Shown here piece after piece: positions 1 through 6,016 of a stretch of DNA of 10,692 nucleotides. Position numbers and translations under genes: made by a program. Numbering within the stretch: the stretch's first letter is position 1; each line of letters starts with the position of its first letter. Under the pieces are notes generated by a model. The model did not search any database and had not been told where the DNA came from. It saw only the letters and a list, made by a program, of their open reading frames with translations. Source of the DNA: Frankiaceae bacterium (GTDB lineage Bacteria > Actinomycetota > Actinomycetes > JAVEEJ01); assembly GCA_030840515.1 (NCBI GenBank), contig JAVEEJ010000248.1:1-10692 (forward strand), given 5' to 3'.

Positions 1-458
1 CGCTGCAAGAGGCGTACTCGCGGTTCCGGCGCAGCTTGCTCGGCACCCACCTCGAGCCGGTCTGGTCGAACATGGCGTTGCACCGGCCGGCGGAGTTCAA
101 CAAGAGCCACATCCCGGCGTTCCTCGCGGAGGAGGAGCCAAAGCGCTGGGTGTGCGTCTACCCGTTCGTGCGGTCGCTTGACTGGTATCTGCTGCCCGAG
201 TCGGAGCGGCGGACGATGCTGGCCGAGCACGGGAAGATGGCGCGCGACTACCCGGACGTGCGCTCCAACACGGTGTCCGCGTTCGCACTGGGTGACTACG
301 AGTGGATGCTCGCGTTCGAGTGCGACGAGCTGCACCGCATCGTCGACCTGATGCGGCACCTGCGCGGCGCCGAGGCGCGACGGCACACTCGCGAGGAGAT
401 CCCCTTCTACACCGGGTCGAGGAAGTCGATCAGTGAGCTGGTCACCGCCCTCGCCTGA
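1..458 (+). CDS. hemQ: Coproheme decarboxylase HemQ/ChdC, C-terminal part (5' truncated)
   Basis: The reading frame is open from the window edge (first full codon at 3) to TGA at 456-458, so the N-terminus lies outside. The TTG at 36 is internal, because the family sequence continues upstream of it. The enzyme belongs to the chlorite-dismutase fold and performs the last step of the coproporphyrin-dependent haem pathway: oxidative decarboxylation of coproheme to haem b with H2O2. Counting from the Leu at 36, H25 (in NKSHIPAF), Y42 (in VYPFVRS) and H65 (in LAEHGKM) have the same spacing as the distal His, catalytic Tyr and proximal haem His of actinobacterial ChdC (H118/Y135/H158 in Corynebacterium diphtheriae). 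The C-terminal ALGDYEW, DELHRIVDLMRHLR and EEIPFYTG segments are also typical of the family. A GTG-started membrane protein gene overlaps its last 26 bases, so the two are probably cotranscribed. Confidence 0.95.
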   Translation, partial: LQEAYSRFRRSLLGTHLEPVWSNMALHRPAEFNKSHIPAFLAEEEPKRWVCVYPFVRSLDWYLLPESERRTMLAEHGKMARDYPDVRSNTVSAFALGDYEWMLAFECDELHRIVDLMRHLRGAEARRHTREEIPFYTGSRKSISELVTALA

Positions 459-1014
459 CGGCGGCGTGAACCCTGCGCCGCCATCGCGAAGCGCTCTGGT
501 GTGGCCGGCCGCGATCCTGCTCTGGTCCTGGTGCGGAGCGAGCTTCGCCATGGGGACCCACCTGCTCGTCGAGCAGTCGCTGACCCTCCCCGGGAGGCCG
601 GGGTCCTACGGGTCGACGGGGATCAACGGCTCGCCTGGGCTAGAGGTCGAGGTCGGCCTGGCCGTCGTGTTCTTCTACGGGTGGATCCTGTCTCTGCAGG
701 CGGCCGTGCCCGGGCTGGTGATGGGTGTGATCGCGGCCGCGCGATCCGGGTCCCGGCGTGTGCTGCGCTCTGTCCTGTTGGCCCTGCTCGTCGTGGCCGG
801 CGTCGTCGGCCAGTTCTGGGCCTTGTCAGGCTCCGATGACGAGCCCGAGGACTTCACCACCGATCCGAGCTGGGTGCAGGACGGACGGCTCGGCTACCTG
901 CTCGTGGCCATCTCGGCGGTGATCTTGGCTGTGGCCATCGGTGTGCTGCTGGGGTTGTTCAGGAGACGGCCTCCCGCGGCGACGACACCTCAGGAGGGGT
1001 CGCGGCCTGTGTAG
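433..1014 (+). CDS. Predicted four-helix membrane protein, unknown function
   Basis: I do not recognise this 193-residue protein. Hydrophobic segments lie at about 21-40, 74-102, 110-131 and 153-176, separated by a Gly/Pro-rich extracytoplasmic-type loop (50-70) and an acidic loop (about 133-150, SDDEPEDF). A short basic tail (RRRPP) follows the last helix. The GTG at 433 is preferred because GAGGAAG ends 7 nt before it; it overlaps the end of hemQ by 26 bp. An in-frame GTG at 466 would start just after the hemQ stop, but has no clear Shine-Dalgarno sequence. The gene ends in a 25-bp convergent overlap with the minus-strand MDMPI-like gene. The overlap with hemQ suggests translational coupling, but that alone does not link it to haem synthesis. 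Confidence 0.75.
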   Translation: MSWSPPSPDGGVNPAPPSRSALVWPAAILLWSWCGASFAMGTHLLVEQSLTLPGRPGSYGSTGINGSPGLEVEVGLAVVFFYGWILSLQAAVPGLVMGVIAAARSGSRRVLRSVLLALLVVAGVVGQFWALSGSDDEPEDFTTDPSWVQDGRLGYLLVAISAVILAVAIGVLLGLFRRRPPAATTPQEGSRPV

Positions 1015-1523
1015 GCCAGGAGTCGCTGCTGCGGCGTCGCGTCGTCCGCGACAGTCAGCTCAGGGCCGAACACGCCCTTGCGCTGGTCGTCGGTGAACCG
1101 ACCGTGGATGGACTTGTAGGCCGCCTCCGCGAGGCCGTCGGGCATCGTCGCGTCCTGGTCGGTCGCCCGCGCGACGTCCCAGCCGTGCAGCAGCTGGTCG
1201 GCGAAAGCGATTCCGAGTGACGGTCCGGTCTTGTCGATGACGCCTTCTGCGCCGAAGGCCGCGAGCAGCTCCGACTGCCCGGTGGAGAAGGCGGACTCTG
1301 GATCCGGCGTGTCGAGCGGCGGCGGTGTGGGGCTCGGCGGTGAGGCGTCCTCACCGCGTGCCGCGCTGGTGAAGTACCGCTGCGTGTCCAGCATGTGACT
1401 GAGCAGCTCTCGCACGCTCCAGTCGGTGCAGGGCGTCGGCGCGTCAAGGTCGGTGACGCTGCGCACCTTGCTGATGGTCCAGTCGCTCGCTTGGCGGTAG
1501 AGGTTCAGAAGGTCGGTGGTCAT
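990..1523 (-). CDS. TIGR03086/MDMPI-like DinB-fold metal-binding protein
   Basis: The 177-residue protein has the layout of the mycothiol-dependent maleylpyruvate isomerase N-terminal domain and TIGR03086 family: an N-terminal four-helix-bundle start, the segment PCTDWSVRELLSHM (31-44) and the later motif ADQLLHGWDVARA (108-120). By family analogy the metal ligands are H43, D109 and H113. Related proteins in Actinobacteria are thought to use mycothiol in isomerase or transferase reactions, but the substrate cannot be told from sequence. The longer open frame reaches 1643, but the ATG at 1523 is chosen because it is preceded by AGAGGA at the right distance, begins the family homology (MTTDLLNLYRQA), and the upstream residues are low-complexity. 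The 3' end overlaps the convergent membrane protein gene by 25 bp. Confidence 0.85.
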   Translation of the reverse strand: MTTDLLNLYRQASDWTISKVRSVTDLDAPTPCTDWSVRELLSHMLDTQRYFTSAARGEDASPPSPTPPPLDTPDPESAFSTGQSELLAAFGAEGVIDKTGPSLGIAFADQLLHGWDVARATDQDATMPDGLAEAAYKSIHGRFTDDQRKGVFGPELTVADDATPQQRLLAYTGRDPS

Positions 1524-1614
1524 GTCGTCCTCTCGTGTCGGTCCACCCCTACCCATATCGAGCACGGCTGACCGGTCGGCCTTTGGAATCCGCGCCGGCG
1601 GGTACAGGGCGGTT

Positions 1615-1636
1615 CGGAGGCTAAACCGGGCCTCCG
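1615..1636. other. Small inverted repeat, 7-bp stem
   Basis: CGGAGGC (1615-1621) and GCCTCCG (1630-1636) are perfectly complementary around an 8-nt loop. It lies in the 140-bp gap between the MDMPI-like gene (leaving leftward) and the small ORF at 1664. There is no T-tract on either side. It could be a weak transcript hairpin or a chance dyad in GC-rich sequence. Confidence 0.35.
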
Positions 1637-1663
1637 GCCCCACCCAGACCCCGGGGGCGCCAG

Positions 1664-1888
1664 GTGGATGACGACGACGTGGCTCGCGAGATGGCCCTGC
1701 GCGAGGAAGTGGAAGCGGCCTACGAGGTCGCCCGCAAGAAGGTCATCGGCGGAGGCGTTGCCCCCTCCAGCTCACAGCTGACCGCAGACCAGGTCGAGGT
1801 CATGCAGCGGCTCGAGCGCGCCGAGAAGGCCTTGGACGCACACCGCGCTGGGCGGGCCCAGCAGGGCCGAGGCCGGCGCACCCTCTAG
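1664..1888 (+). CDS. Small hypothetical charged helical protein
   Basis: This is a 74-residue ORF with a GTG start and TAG stop. Third codon positions are strongly GC-rich, as in the neighbouring genes, which supports translation. The protein is acidic at the N-terminus (MDDDDVAREMALREEVEAAY) and basic at the C-terminus. Residues 7-28 and 41-65 are probably amphipathic helices, separated by a Gly/Ser-rich turn (IGGGVAPSSSQ). It has no signal peptide or membrane segment. I see no strong Shine-Dalgarno sequence before the GTG. It ends one base before the last base of the convergent DUF664 gene. I do not recognise a family. Confidence 0.55.
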   Translation: MDDDDVAREMALREEVEAAYEVARKKVIGGGVAPSSSQLTADQVEVMQRLERAEKALDAHRAGRAQQGRGRRTL

Positions 1889-2428
1889 CTACTCCCCGGT
1901 CTGGCCGTCGATCGACTCTCGGATGAGGTCGGCGTGGCCGTTGTGCCGGGAGTACTCCTCGACCATGTGCACCAGGATCCAGCGCAGGCTGGGCGCGGTG
2001 CCATCAGGCCAGGTGCGCTTGGCCCGCTGCTCCAGGCCGCCTGTCGCCAGCGCGGCCTCAACCTGTGAGCGTGACTGGGCCACGGCTTCCTGCCACATGG
2101 TGCGCAAGTCGTCGGGGGAGTCCTCGGCGGCGGACTCCCACTCCCAGTCGGGAGTCGCCTTCCAGTCGATGCTGTCCCACGGTGCCTGCCCGCCAGAGTC
2201 GTGCAGCCAGTGGGAGAACCAGCTCCACTCCACGAGGGCCATGTGCTTGAGCAGACCGCCCAGCGTGATCGACGACGCTGCGACCTTGGTCTGCAGGCCG
2301 GCCGAGTCGAGCCCGCGGCAGCGCCACTCGAGGGTTGCGCGCTGGAAGTCGAGGAAGCCGAGCAGCGTGTCCTTCTCGTCGGCGTTCTGCGGCGGCTCCG
2401 GGCGGCCTTGCTCGTCGACAGTCGTCAT
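1889..2428 (-). CDS. DinB family protein, DUF664 (mycothiol transferase-like)
   Basis: The 179-residue protein matches the DUF664 branch of the DinB/YfiT superfamily. It has an N-terminal helix with FLDFQRATLEWRCRGL (25-40), the LGGLLKHMALVEWSWF segment (56-71) and the signature HMVEEYSRHNGHADLIRES (154-172). H62 together with H154, H162 and H165 are the candidate metal ligands. Members of this fold are metal-dependent transferases thought to use mycothiol or bacillithiol as thiol cofactor; the substrate here is unknown. The ATG at 2428 starts 15 bp after the stop of the PAP2 gene on the same strand, so it is probably the last gene of a msrB-PAP2-dinB operon. The Shine-Dalgarno sequence is weak, consistent with translational coupling. 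Confidence 0.88.
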   Translation of the reverse strand: MTTVDEQGRPEPPQNADEKDTLLGFLDFQRATLEWRCRGLDSAGLQTKVAASSITLGGLLKHMALVEWSWFSHWLHDSGGQAPWDSIDWKATPDWEWESAAEDSPDDLRTMWQEAVAQSRSQVEAALATGGLEQRAKRTWPDGTAPSLRWILVHMVEEYSRHNGHADLIRESIDGQTGE

Positions 2429-2443
2429 GCCCGGAAACTACCG

Positions 2444-3052
2444 TCAGGCTCGGGCGTCCACGGGCGCGAGCACATGCAGGGGACCACGGCCCACGCGAGC
2501 GACCAGCCAGCACAACGGCGACCGCAGGAGGAGCCAGCCGAGGATCGCCACGCCCCCTCCGAGTGCGAGGCCGGCGAGCACGTCCACCGGGTAGTGCGCG
2601 CCGACGTACACGCGCGCAAACGCCATCAGCAGCGCAGCCCCCACGGCCACGAGCCCTAGCCGCACCGACACGAGCAGCAGGCCGACGGCCACCGCTCCCG
2701 CCATGGTCGCGTGGTCCGAGGCAAAGGACGGGTCCGTCGACCGGTGCGCCAGCACGAGGATGTGCGGGAACACCTTGAAGGGTCGATCCTCGTCCACCGC
2801 CTTCGCGATCGGCTGGTTGAGAGCCACGGCGAGCAGCGTCGCGATGCCCGCCCAGAGCGAGGCGGCAAGGGCGTCAACCGAACGAGTACGGCGGGCCAGC
2901 AGGTAACCCAGCACCAGCAGGAGGCCGAAGAGCACGACCCCGTAGCCGGCGTACGCCTTGAGCAGGCCATGCAGCCATGGTGTGTCCTGCGCCCACTCGT
3001 TGATGTCGAGGAACAGGGAGCGGTCGCCGCCGACGGTCGAGGGGTCGGTCAC
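2444..3052 (-). CDS. PAP2-family phosphatase, BcrC-like (possible undecaprenyl-diphosphatase)
   Basis: This 202-residue integral membrane protein has about five hydrophobic segments (about 30-53, 62-80, 115-128, 132-146, 156-177). The three PAP2 motifs are present: KAVDEDRP (K84...R90-P91, with five residues between K and R rather than the usual six), PSFASDHAT (108-116, with S112-D113-H114 in place of SGH) and ARVYVGAHYPVDVLAG (146-161, R147, H153, D157). The SDH form of motif 2 is found in BcrC-type undecaprenyl-diphosphatases, so recycling of the C55 lipid carrier for cell-wall synthesis is the likeliest role, though other lipid phosphates are possible. The GTG start overlaps the msrB stop (GTGA, 4 bp), indicating translational coupling. 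Confidence 0.87.
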   Translation of the reverse strand: MTDPSTVGGDRSLFLDINEWAQDTPWLHGLLKAYAGYGVVLFGLLLVLGYLLARRTRSVDALAASLWAGIATLLAVALNQPIAKAVDEDRPFKVFPHILVLAHRSTDPSFASDHATMAGAVAVGLLLVSVRLGLVAVGAALLMAFARVYVGAHYPVDVLAGLALGGGVAILGWLLLRSPLCWLVARVGRGPLHVLAPVDARA

Positions 3053-3447
3053 TGCTGCTTGAAGCTGAGTGAGACCGAGTTCATGCAGAAGCGGTCGCCG
3101 GTCGGTGTCTGCGGGGAGTCGTCGAAGACGTGCCCCAGATGGCTGCCGCAGTTCGCGCAGCGCACCTCGACGCGCTTCATGCCCATCGAGCGGTCCTCGA
3201 TCAGCTCGACCGCGTCGCCGGCTTTGGGCTCGTAGAACGACGGCCAGCCGCAGTGCGACTCGAACTTGGTCTCGCTGGTGAACAGCTCCTGGCCGCAGGC
3301 CCGGCAGCTGTAGGTGCCCAGCCGCTTCTCGTCCAGCAGCTCACCGGTCCAGGCCCGTTCGGTGCCGGCCTCGCGCAGCACGGCGTACTCCTCCGGGGAG
3401 AGCTCTGCCTTCCACTGCTCGTCGGTCTTCTGCACGGGATAGGTCAT
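3049..3447 (-). CDS. msrB: Peptide-methionine (R)-S-oxide reductase MsrB
   Basis: This is a 132-residue full-length single-domain MsrB, which reduces methionine-R-sulfoxide in proteins. It has two CxxC zinc-binding pairs (C48/C51 in SCRACG, C97/C100 in RCANCG), the GWPSF segment after C66, the GHVFDD motif and the catalytic Cys in RFCMNS (C121). The open frame extends upstream to 3816, but the ATG at 3447 gives the normal family start (MTYPVQKTDEQWKAELSPEEY) and the upstream translation is the antisense shadow of the cupin gene. It is cytoplasmic (no signal peptide). It heads the minus-strand run with the PAP2 and DUF664 genes and is divergent from the cupin gene, with a roughly 90-bp shared upstream region. 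Confidence 0.97.
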   Translation of the reverse strand: MTYPVQKTDEQWKAELSPEEYAVLREAGTERAWTGELLDEKRLGTYSCRACGQELFTSETKFESHCGWPSFYEPKAGDAVELIEDRSMGMKRVEVRCANCGSHLGHVFDDSPQTPTGDRFCMNSVSLSFKQQ

Positions 3448-3537
3448 GACTTGAGCGTACGTGGGCTCTGGACGGGGCGCGATCGGAGGAGTTGAGTGGC
3501 GATGCCGACAACGGTGTCGGCTGGAGGGGGGACCGTC

Positions 3538-3894
3538 ATGGTCCTGGAAGCAAAGAACATCGAGAAGCCGGACGAGCGCCGTGACTTCGCCAAAGGCCAC
3601 ATCGACGTCGTGAACCTGCCGGGGCTGGCGTTCGGTCAGGCGACGTTCGAGCCCGGTTGGCGCTGGTCGGAGTCCGTGAAGCCGATTGCCGGCACCGACA
3701 CGTGCATGGTCGCCCACAACGGCTACATCGTGGCCGGCCGGCTCGCGATCCGGATGAGCGACGGCTCGCAGGTCGAACTCGAGCCCGGTGACGCGTTCGT
3801 CTGCAGCCCGGGCCACGACGCCTGGGTCGTCGGCGACGAGCCGTGCATCGCCCTCGACTTCGCCGGTGGCGCAGCGGAGTACGCCAAGGCATAG
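3538..3894 (+). CDS. Small single-domain cupin protein
   Basis: The 118-residue protein has a conserved-barrel layout: FGQATFEPGWRWSESVKP (32-49), a strand with MVAHNGYIVAGRLAI (57-71) and the second cupin motif LEPGDAFVCSPGHDAWVVGDE (81-101). H60 and H93 are possible metal ligands, but the full cupin motif 1 (HxH...E) is reduced, so metal binding and catalysis are uncertain. The ATG at 3538 is chosen because GGAGGGGGG lies just upstream and family homology begins at this point. A GTG at 3496, also preceded by GGAGGA, would add 14 residues and cannot be excluded. It is transcribed away from msrB. The function is unknown; small cupins of this type often act as binding or sensing proteins. Confidence 0.85.
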   Translation: MVLEAKNIEKPDERRDFAKGHIDVVNLPGLAFGQATFEPGWRWSESVKPIAGTDTCMVAHNGYIVAGRLAIRMSDGSQVELEPGDAFVCSPGHDAWVVGDEPCIALDFAGGAAEYAKA

Positions 3895-3924
3895 GCCAAG
3901 GCCCGGGCTAGGTCAGGGCCAGGT

Positions 3925-4272
3925 CTAGGCGAAGGCCTGACCCGGCTCCGGCGCTGCCTCGATCGCCTCGTCGGCGGGGGTTCCGGGGAGGGGCTGCGGC
4001 TCGTCGAGCTTCTTCAGCTTCGACTGCACCATGAGGTCCTTGGCGATCACGAACCAGTTGATGACGAAGCTCAGGTAGCCCCACCAGCCCTGTGCGAGCG
4101 TCTTCTTCAGGAACTCCTTGGTGATCATCAAGCCGTGCTCGCGGCACACGACGCCACGCCAGCTGACGAAGCGCATCAGCAGGACCATGCCCACGTGCCG
4201 GCGCACGTGGATCTCCATGGCGGGCGCGCGATGGCAGACCTGGCAGCTCAAGGCGAGGTGGGGCGAAGTCAT
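3925..4272 (-). CDS. Zinc-ribbon-like protein with one membrane segment, unknown function
   Basis: The 115-residue protein starts at the ATG at 4272, preceded by GAGGG; the longer frame to 4467 is the shadow of the divergent gene. C10-x2-C13 and C43-x2-H46 (CQVC and CREH) look like the two halves of a small zinc ribbon. The sequence RTL/KTL-x-x-GWWG followed by a hydrophobic stretch (KKTLAQGWWGYLSF, about 56-78) is a pattern seen in many actinobacterial small CxxC membrane proteins. The C-terminal 30 residues are Pro/Ala/Glu-rich and probably disordered. It shares a 109-bp divergent promoter region with the LigD-type polymerase gene. No catalytic function can be assigned. Confidence 0.8.
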   Translation of the reverse strand: MTSPHLALSCQVCHRAPAMEIHVRRHVGMVLLMRFVSWRGVVCREHGLMITKEFLKKTLAQGWWGYLSFVINWFVIAKDLMVQSKLKKLDEPQPLPGTPADEAIEAAPEPGQAFA

Positions 4273-4368
4273 CTGGGATCCCTCTGGTCGGTGACTGGCG
4301 ACTGTCCCAGATGCGACGGCCCCCGCGGCCGGGTTTGGCGCGGGACTACGAAGGTGTCGCCGTCGGGG

Positions 4369-4374
4369 TAGCGT
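4369..4374 (+). promoter_or_regulatory. Probable -10 element for a leaderless polymerase-domain transcript
   Basis: TAGCGT matches the actinobacterial TANNNT -10 consensus. It is followed by 7 nt (CACGATC) and then the ATG at 4382, the spacing at which transcription would begin at or next to the A of the start codon. No good Shine-Dalgarno sequence precedes this ATG, which fits a leaderless mRNA. I see no convincing -35 hexamer. Confidence 0.4.
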
Positions 4375-4381
4375 CACGATC

Positions 4382-5428
4382 ATGGCGTCGCCGTTTGTCA
4401 TGCTCGAGGTCGACGGCTTCGAGGTGAAGGTCACCAACCCCGAGAAGGTGTACTTCACCGGCGTCACGCACGGGACGAAGCTCGACCTCGTTCAGCACTA
4501 CCTCTCGGTGGGCGAGGGGATCGTGCGCACCTTGCTCGAGCGGCCGACGTACCTCAAGCGCCATCCCGACGGCGCGGAGACCGACCCGATCTATCAGAAG
4601 CGCGTGCCCGAGCACCGACCGGAGTGGATCGAGACCGTGCGGGTCTCCTTCCCTTCCGGCCGGCACGCCGACGCGCTGTGCGTGACGAAGCTCGCCGACA
4701 TCGCCTGGTGCGCCAACCTCGGCTGCATCGACTTCCACCCGTGGCCGTCGCGCCGCGGCTCCACGGAGACCCCGGACGAGCTGCGCATCGACCTCGACCC
4801 TCAACCGGGGACGGACTTCGAGGACGCACGCTTGGTGGCGAGTACGACGGTCCTCGAGGTCCTGAGCGAGCTGGGTTGGACGGGCTACCCGAAGACGTCA
4901 GGCAACCGCGGCATGCACGTCTACGTGCGCATCGAGCCGAGGTGGGGCTTCACCGAGGTGCGCCGTGCCGCGCTTGCCTTTGCCCGTGAGGTGGAGCGGC
5001 GCCGACACGACCTGGTGACGACTGCGTGGTGGAAAGAGCAGCGGGGCGAGAAGCTCTTCGTCGACTTCAACCAGAACGCACGTGACCGCACCATCGCGTC
5101 GGCGTACTCGGTCCGCGCGTTGCACCGCGGGACCGTGTCGACACCCGTGTCGTGGGACGAGCTGCCGTCGGTGATGACGGAGGACTTCACCCTCGACACC
5201 GTGGGCCCTCGGTTCGCCGAGCGGGGTGACCTGTGGGCAGCCATCGACGACGTGCACCACGACATCACGCCGCTGCTCGAGTGGGCCGACCGCGATGAGA
5301 AGGACCGCGGGCTCGGCGACGCGCCCTACCCGCCCAACTATCCGAAGATGGAGGGCGAGCCGAAGCGCGTGCAGCCGTCTCGTGACAAAGACCGGCCGCG
5401 CGATGCGGGTGCCTCCGCGGACGGCTAG
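4382..5428 (+). CDS. Stand-alone LigD-type primase-polymerase domain (PolD1/PolD2-like)
   Basis: The 348-residue protein corresponds to the polymerase (archaeo-eukaryotic primase) domain of bacterial NHEJ ligase LigD, without ligase or nuclease domains. Visible motifs are TNPEKVYF (18-25, K22), K33, the phosphate-contacting GCIDFHPW region (H119), the catalytic metal-binding DLD (D137, D139), SGNRGMHVYV (173-182) and VDFNQNARDRT (227-237, third catalytic Asp D228). All three catalytic carboxylates are present, so it should add nucleotides, typically ribonucleotides, during gap filling or end joining. Mycobacteria carry similar stand-alone enzymes (PolD1/PolD2). The C-terminal DAPYPPNYPKMEGEP tail is common in this group. 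No ku or ligase gene is in the window. An in-frame ATG at 4400 (M7) is a less likely start. Confidence 0.93.
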   Translation: MASPFVMLEVDGFEVKVTNPEKVYFTGVTHGTKLDLVQHYLSVGEGIVRTLLERPTYLKRHPDGAETDPIYQKRVPEHRPEWIETVRVSFPSGRHADALCVTKLADIAWCANLGCIDFHPWPSRRGSTETPDELRIDLDPQPGTDFEDARLVASTTVLEVLSELGWTGYPKTSGNRGMHVYVRIEPRWGFTEVRRAALAFAREVERRRHDLVTTAWWKEQRGEKLFVDFNQNARDRTIASAYSVRALHRGTVSTPVSWDELPSVMTEDFTLDTVGPRFAERGDLWAAIDDVHHDITPLLEWADRDEKDRGLGDAPYPPNYPKMEGEPKRVQPSRDKDRPRDAGASADG

Positions 5429-5925
5429 CGCTCAACCGTTCCGGTGAACGTCTCGTGCACCGGAACGTTGGGGTCCGGGTCGTTCTTGACTTCCAACTTC
5501 CCGCTCGCGTGCAGGCCCGCGAAGGCACCGGTGCCGCTGACGAGCGTCCACGATCCGGTCTGGACCCCACCCTGAGCCTGGCTTGGCGAGAAGCCAACCT
5601 TCATCACGCCGTCAGGGCACGTGATCGTCATGGCGATGAGGCCGTAGGGCTTGATCGCTGGGTCGCGGCTCGCGTGGGAGTCGAGGATGGTCCCGCCGAC
5701 GCACAACGGCGCACCTTCGAGGGTGGATCCCTCCTGGACGGTGCCGGTGGCGATCGGCTCAGCCCCCTCTGTCGCCGCGACGGTCACGCTGGTCCGGATC
5801 ACGATGCTGTCGGTTGCTCCGTTGGTCGGCGATGGGGCGCGGGTATCCGGCGCCTTGTCATGGCTACCGCCGCATGCGCCGACGAGCAACATGCCGACAA
5901 GAACTAATGCTGCCGCTTTGGGCAT
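5425..5925 (-). CDS. Predicted secreted lipoprotein
   Basis: The 166-residue protein starts at the ATG at 5925, preceded by GAGGTGG at good spacing; the frame running on to 6528 is antisense to the HNH gene. The N-terminus MPKAAALVLVGMLLVGAC is a lipoprotein signal with C18 as the lipidated residue, followed by a GG-S-rich tether. The mature part is beta-rich with C75 and C103 as a possible disulfide pair. Near the C-terminus TGSWTLVSGTGAFAGLHASGKLEV (123-146) contains the GTGxFxGxxGxG-type hairpin seen in small beta-barrel families such as allene-oxide-cyclase-like proteins; this is a resemblance, not an assignment. Its stop codon lies in the same CTAG as the stop of the convergent polymerase gene. 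Confidence 0.85.
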   Translation of the reverse strand: MPKAAALVLVGMLLVGACGGSHDKAPDTRAPSPTNGATDSIVIRTSVTVAATEGAEPIATGTVQEGSTLEGAPLCVGGTILDSHASRDPAIKPYGLIAMTITCPDGVMKVGFSPSQAQGGVQTGSWTLVSGTGAFAGLHASGKLEVKNDPDPNVPVHETFTGTVER

Positions 5926-6016
5926 GACCGCCACCTCGATCGCTGATAAGGACAACCTCGCGCCAGCATCCTCCTGGAGGCACATCCACGTAGCGCGGCG
6001 TGTGTGAAGGGGCGAA

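Noticed and set aside
1615..1636. Rho-independent terminator
   Set aside because: The stem is only 7 bp, there is no T-tract, and no gene ends just upstream in either direction.
1923..2594. Plus-strand ORFs opposite the DUF664 and PAP2 genes
   Set aside because: They are antisense to genes with clear family motifs. Their translations are low-complexity, Ser/Arg/Pro-rich.
3448..3816. N-terminal extension of MsrB up to 3816
   Set aside because: The extension is the antisense shadow of the cupin gene. MsrB family homology starts at 3447.
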